From contig NZ_JAPEPX010000001.1 of the NCBI RefSeq assembly GCF_026339935.1, positions 4,893,501 to 4,957,500 of the forward strand: 64,000 nt of DNA, read 5' to 3'. Origin of the DNA: Streptomyces sp. NBC_01551. Lineage in GTDB: Bacteria; Actinomycetota; Actinomycetes; Streptomycetales; Streptomycetaceae. The position numbers and the translations under genes were made by a program. This document shows positions 61,354-64,000 of the stretch, in pieces. Numbering within the stretch: the stretch's first letter is position 1; every line of letters starts with the position of its first letter. The notes beneath the pieces are model-generated. The model did no database searches. It saw only the letters and a list, made by a program, of their open reading frames with translations, and was not told the DNA's origin.

Positions 61354-62364
61354 GTGGACATCGACATGAGTGCCCTGCGGGGTCTGGTCCGGGAGAAGGA
61401 GATCTCCTTCGACCTGCTCGTCGAGGCGATCGAGTCGGCCCTCCTCATCGCGTACCACCGCACCGAGGGCAGCTTCCGGCGTGCCCGCGTCGTGCTCGAC
61501 CGCACCAACGGTCACGTGGTCGTATGGGCGACGGAAGACCCGAAGGACCTCGAAGAGGGGCAGGAGCCCAAGGAGTTCGACGACACCCCGTCGGACTTCG
61601 GCCGGATCGCCGCGACGACCGCCAAGCAGGTGATCCTGCAGCGTCTGCGCGACGCCGAGGACGACCTGACGTTCGGTGAGTTCGCCGGCCGTGAGGGCGA
61701 CGTCATCACCGGTGTCGTCCAGCAGGGCAAGGACCCCAAGAACGTCCTCGTCGACATCGGCAAGCTGGAGGCCATCCTGCCCGTGCAGGAGCAGGTCCCC
61801 GGCGAGGAGTACACGCACGGTCTGCGTCTGAAGACGTACGTCGTGCGGGTGGCGAAGGGTGTCCGCGGTCCGTCCGTGACCCTGTCGCGGACCCACCCCA
61901 ACCTGGTGAAGAAGCTGTTCGCCCTGGAGGTCCCGGAGATCGCCGACGGCAGCGTCGAGATCTGCGCGATCGCCCGTGAGGCCGGTCACCGCACCAAGAT
62001 CGCCGTACGGTCCACCCGCGCGGGCCTCAACCCGAAGGGCGCCTGCATCGGCCCGATGGGCGCCCGCGTGCGCAACGTGATGGCCGAGCTGCACGGCGAG
62101 AAGATCGACATCGTCGACTGGTCGGACGACCCGGCGGAGATGGTCGCCAACGCCCTGTCACCCGCCCGGGTGAGCAAGGTCGAGGTCGTCGACTGGGACA
62201 CCCGCTCCGCACGGGTGACCGTCCCCGACTACCAGCTGTCGCTGGCCATCGGCAAGGAGGGCCAGAACGCCCGCCTCGCCGCGCGCCTCACCGGCTGGCG
62301 CATCGACATCCGCCCGGACACCGAGGTGTCGCCCGACGCCGACCGGGCCCGCGCCGGGGAATAA
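61354..62364 (+). CDS. nusA: Transcription termination/antitermination protein NusA
   Basis: Encodes NusA (336 aa), which binds RNA polymerase and nascent RNA to modulate pausing and termination. An N-terminal RNAP-binding domain (about 1-125), S1 domain (about 130-200) and two KH domains (about 205-336) are present; the acidic repeats of E. coli NusA are absent, as usual in actinobacteria. KH motifs include [10 protein letters not shown] and [14 protein letters not shown]. The start is GTG 61354, directly after rimP with GAGGAGG overlapping its 3' end. Confidence 0.95.
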   Translation: MDIDMSALRGLVREKEISFDLLVEAIESALLIAYHRTEGSFRRARVVLDRTNGHVVVWATEDPKDLEEGQEPKEFDDTPSDFGRIAATTAKQVILQRLRDAEDDLTFGEFAGREGDVITGVVQQGKDPKNVLVDIGKLEAILPVQEQVPGEEYTHGLRLKTYVVRVAKGVRGPSVTLSRTHPNLVKKLFALEVPEIADGSVEICAIAREAGHRTKIAVRSTRAGLNPKGACIGPMGARVRNVMAELHGEKIDIVDWSDDPAEMVANALSPARVSKVEVVDWDTRSARVTVPDYQLSLAIGKEGQNARLAARLTGWRIDIRPDTEVSPDADRARAGE

Positions 62365-62368
62365 ACCA

Positions 62369-62422
62369 CTACCGGCCGGTGTTCCCGGCCGGTAGACAGG
62401 GATCCCGCAGGCCGGGATCCCT
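62369..62422 (+). terminator. Two tandem hairpins between nusA and ylxR
   Basis: CTACCGGCCG (62369-62378) pairs with CGGCCGGTAG (62386-62395). AGGGATCCCG (62398-62407) pairs with CGGGATCCCT (62413-62422). Both stems are 10 bp and perfect. NusA-dependent control of the downstream ylxR-infB part is a reasonable guess. Confidence 0.8.
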
Positions 62423-62509
62423 TCCATCTGGTCCCGCAAGGATCACGACAACGTCCGTTCGATTTTTCGCCCGAAGGGGTGAGGTCGGTGCGGGGAGGTA
62501 GACTTAGGC

Positions 62510-62797
62510 GTGTCTGGCCGGACGCAAGCCCGCGCATGCCCCGAACGCACCTGTGTGGGGTGTCGGGAGCGAGCGGCCAAGAGCGATCTGCTGCGCATCG
62601 TGGCGATCGAGGACGAATGCGTCCCCGATCCACGCGGTACGCTGCCCGGCCGGGGTGCCTACGTGCACCCCGCCGCGGTCTGCCTCGACCAGGCGGTCCG
62701 CCGCAGAGCGTTCCCCCGGGCCCTTCGGTCCGCCGGAGCGCTCGACACGACGGAACTGCGCAAAGCCCTGGCCGGTGAGGCCGGGGCGACACCGTAA
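62510..62797 (+). CDS. ylxR: YlxR family RNA-binding protein (DUF448)
   Basis: Encodes a 95-residue YlxR protein. The family motif PERTCVGCRER is near the N-terminus, followed by GRGAYVHP. In Bacillus YlxR acts with RNase P and affects translation and transcription. GTG 62510 has only a weak ribosome-binding site (AGG). It keeps its conserved place between nusA and infB. Confidence 0.92.
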   Translation: MSGRTQARACPERTCVGCRERAAKSDLLRIVAIEDECVPDPRGTLPGRGAYVHPAAVCLDQAVRRRAFPRALRSAGALDTTELRKALAGEAGATP

Positions 62798-62863
62798 GAA
62801 GTAGTACGGCACGGATACCCCGTGCGGTCAGGTACCTCGCGAGTTGGAAGTAGGTCGAGATTG

Positions 62864-62896
62864 CGATGAGCACTCGATGAGTACGCGATGAGTACG
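62864..62896. repeat. Three tandem 11-base repeats upstream of infB
   Basis: CGATGAGCACT (62864-62874), CGATGAGTACG (62875-62885) and CGATGAGTACG (62886-62896) lie head to tail in the ylxR-infB gap, with a fourth degenerate ATGAAG after them. Confidence 0.75.
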
Positions 62897-62912
62897 CCCA
62901 TGAAGTAGCGAC

Positions 62913-62932
62913 GGTCCGGCGTAACCCGGACC
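62913..62932 (+). promoter_or_regulatory. Leader hairpin next to infB ribosome-binding site
   Basis: GGTCCGG (62913-62919) pairs with CCGGACC (62926-62932) around CGTAAC. It ends 4 bases before AAGGAG (62936-62941) of infB and could influence initiation. Confidence 0.5.
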
Positions 62933-62945
62933 TAAAAGGAGCGAA

Positions 62946-64000
62946 GTGGCTAAGGTCCGGGTATACGAACTCGCCAAGGAGTTCGGGGTAGAGAGCAAGG
63001 TCGTCATGGCCAAGCTCCAAGAACTCGGTGAATTCGTCCGTTCGGCGTCCTCGACGATCGAGGCGCCGGTTGTACGCAAGTTGACTGACGCACTGCAGGG
63101 GCCCGGCACCGCCGGCAAGTCCGCTGCAAAGCCCGGCGCGCCCCGCAAGGCCGCGCCCGCCAAGCCCGCGGCGCCCTCCCCGGCCGCCGCGGCACGTCCT
63201 GCTGCCCCGAAGCCCGGCGCACCGGTGGCTCCCAAGCCCCCCGTTGCCGAGGCTCCGGCCGTCAGCGCCCCGGTGACCCCGGCCGCACCCGGCCCGCGTC
63301 CCGGTCCCAAGGCTCCGGCCGCCCCGAAGCCCGCTCCGGCGGCTCCCGTGGCGACCGAGTTCTCCGCGCCTCCGGCGGCCCCGGCCGCCCCGGCGCGCAC
63401 CGAGCGTCCCGCCGCGGCCCCCGGCCCCCGTCCGGCGCAGCAGCGTCCGGCTCAGGGTCAGGGTGGCCAGGCCGGTGCCCGTCCCGGCGCCCCGCGTCCG
63501 GCCGGCGCCACGCCCGGTGCCCAGGCCCCGCGCCCCCAGGGCGCTCAGGCCCCGCGCCCCCAGGGCGCCCGTCCGGCCGGTCCCCGTCCGGGCAACAACC
63601 CGTTCACCTCTGGTGGCTCCACCGGCATGGCGCGCCCGCAGGCGCCCCGTCCGGCCGGCGCTCCCCGTCCCGGTGCCCCCGGCGCCGGTGGCGGCCAGGG
63701 TGCTCCCCGCCCGCAGGGTGGTCCCGGTGGCGCTCCGCGTCCGCAGGGTCCCGGTGCGGGTCGTCCGACCCCGGGCGGCATGCCCCGTCCGCAGGGCGGC
63801 GCCCCGCGTCCGGGTGGTGCCCCCGGTGGTAACCGTCCGAACCCGGGCATGATGCCGCAGCGTCCCGCTGCCGGTGGTCCCGGTCCCCGTCCCGGTGGCG
63901 GCCCCGGTGGCCGTGGTCCCGGTGCGGGCGGTCCGCGTCCCGGTGGCGCCGGTCGTCCCGCGGGCGGCGGCTTCGCCGGTCGTCCGGCCGGTCCGGGCTC
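62946..64000 (+). CDS. infB: Translation initiation factor IF-2 (5' part)
   Basis: Encodes the start of IF-2, the GTPase that places initiator tRNA on the 30S subunit. The window ends inside the gene. The GTG at 62946 follows AAGGAG by 4 bases and opens V(M)[20 protein letters not shown], the conserved IF2 N-terminal domain. From about residue 55 the sequence is a long Pro/Ala/Gly/Arg-rich, low-complexity region with repeated APRPQG-type units, common in streptomycetes. The GTP-binding domain lies beyond the window. Confidence 0.96.
   Translation, partial: MAKVRVYELAKEFGVESKVVMAKLQELGEFVRSASSTIEAPVVRKLTDALQGPGTAGKSAAKPGAPRKAAPAKPAAPSPAAAARPAAPKPGAPVAPKPPVAEAPAVSAPVTPAAPGPRPGPKAPAAPKPAPAAPVATEFSAPPAAPAAPARTERPAAAPGPRPAQQRPAQGQGGQAGARPGAPRPAGATPGAQAPRPQGAQAPRPQGARPAGPRPGNNPFTSGGSTGMARPQAPRPAGAPRPGAPGAGGGQGAPRPQGGPGGAPRPQGPGAGRPTPGGMPRPQGGAPRPGGAPGGNRPNPGMMPQRPAAGGPGPRPGGGPGGRGPGAGGPRPGGAGRPAGGGFAGRPAGPG

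Overview
The window is a high-GC actinobacterial chromosome segment, almost certainly from Streptomyces or a close relative. Evidence: strong G/C third-position bias throughout, GTG/TTG starts, twin-arginine lipoproteins, and the syntenic backbone rpsB-tsf-pyrH-frr-cdsA-rlmN at the left and dxr-(site-2 protease)-ispG-proS-rimP-nusA-ylxR-infB at the right. I see no prophage, transposase, rRNA, canonical tRNA or CRISPR array.

Layout. 1-6.1 kb: translation and membrane housekeeping genes. 6.1-10.1 kb: a TPP riboswitch followed by a thiamine ABC transporter (thiB-thiP-thiQ). 10.3-14.3 kb: on the minus strand, an EamA-type membrane protein, a LOG-family protein and a small ABC transporter. 14.4-19.2 kb: first polyamine-catabolism block (class III aminotransferase with Lrp-type regulator, divergent from an aldehyde dehydrogenase and a PotD-like lipoprotein). 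19.3-25.5 kb: small membrane protein, serine hydrolase, two-component system coupled to a glycerophosphodiesterase, adenosine deaminase, DUF4190 protein. 25.6-28.3 kb: a Ro60/Rsr (TROVE + vWA) gene preceded on the same strand by a cluster of tRNA-like non-coding RNAs, then a NADAR-family gene. 28.5-35.8 kb: second polyamine block (aldehyde dehydrogenase, potD-potA-potB-potC, FAD oxidoreductase). 35.9-39.1 kb: hypothetical gene, a DasR-type operator and GH18 chitinase, PAP2 phosphatase. 39.2-46.7 kb: gabT, a membrane-anchored P-loop protein, a PucR regulator and a third aldehyde dehydrogenase. 46.8-50.2 kb: acyl-CoA dehydrogenase and an unknown protein. 50.2-64 kb: MEP-pathway genes, M50 protease, acetyltransferases, proS, a slipin with a collagen-like tail, a degenerate phosphotransferase, a ferritin-like pair, then rimP-nusA-ylxR-infB (infB cut by the window end).

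The polyamine genes can be joined into one route: uptake (PotABCD), oxidation or transamination of putrescine-type substrates, aldehyde oxidation to GABA, GabT transamination to succinate semialdehyde and final oxidation to succinate. This is inferred from families and neighbours.

The most notable signal is at 27.30-27.67 kb, minus strand, directly upstream of the Ro60 homologue. Three tandem RNA units share a 5' block and a closing stem. Two of them carry a circularly permuted tRNA-like module (T-arm, then a capped acceptor-like stem, then D-arm), which is the architecture of bacterial Y RNAs (YrlA). The third looks like a minimal Y RNA without the tRNA module. A standard gene-calling pipeline would probably leave this stretch blank or fill it with spurious ORFs.
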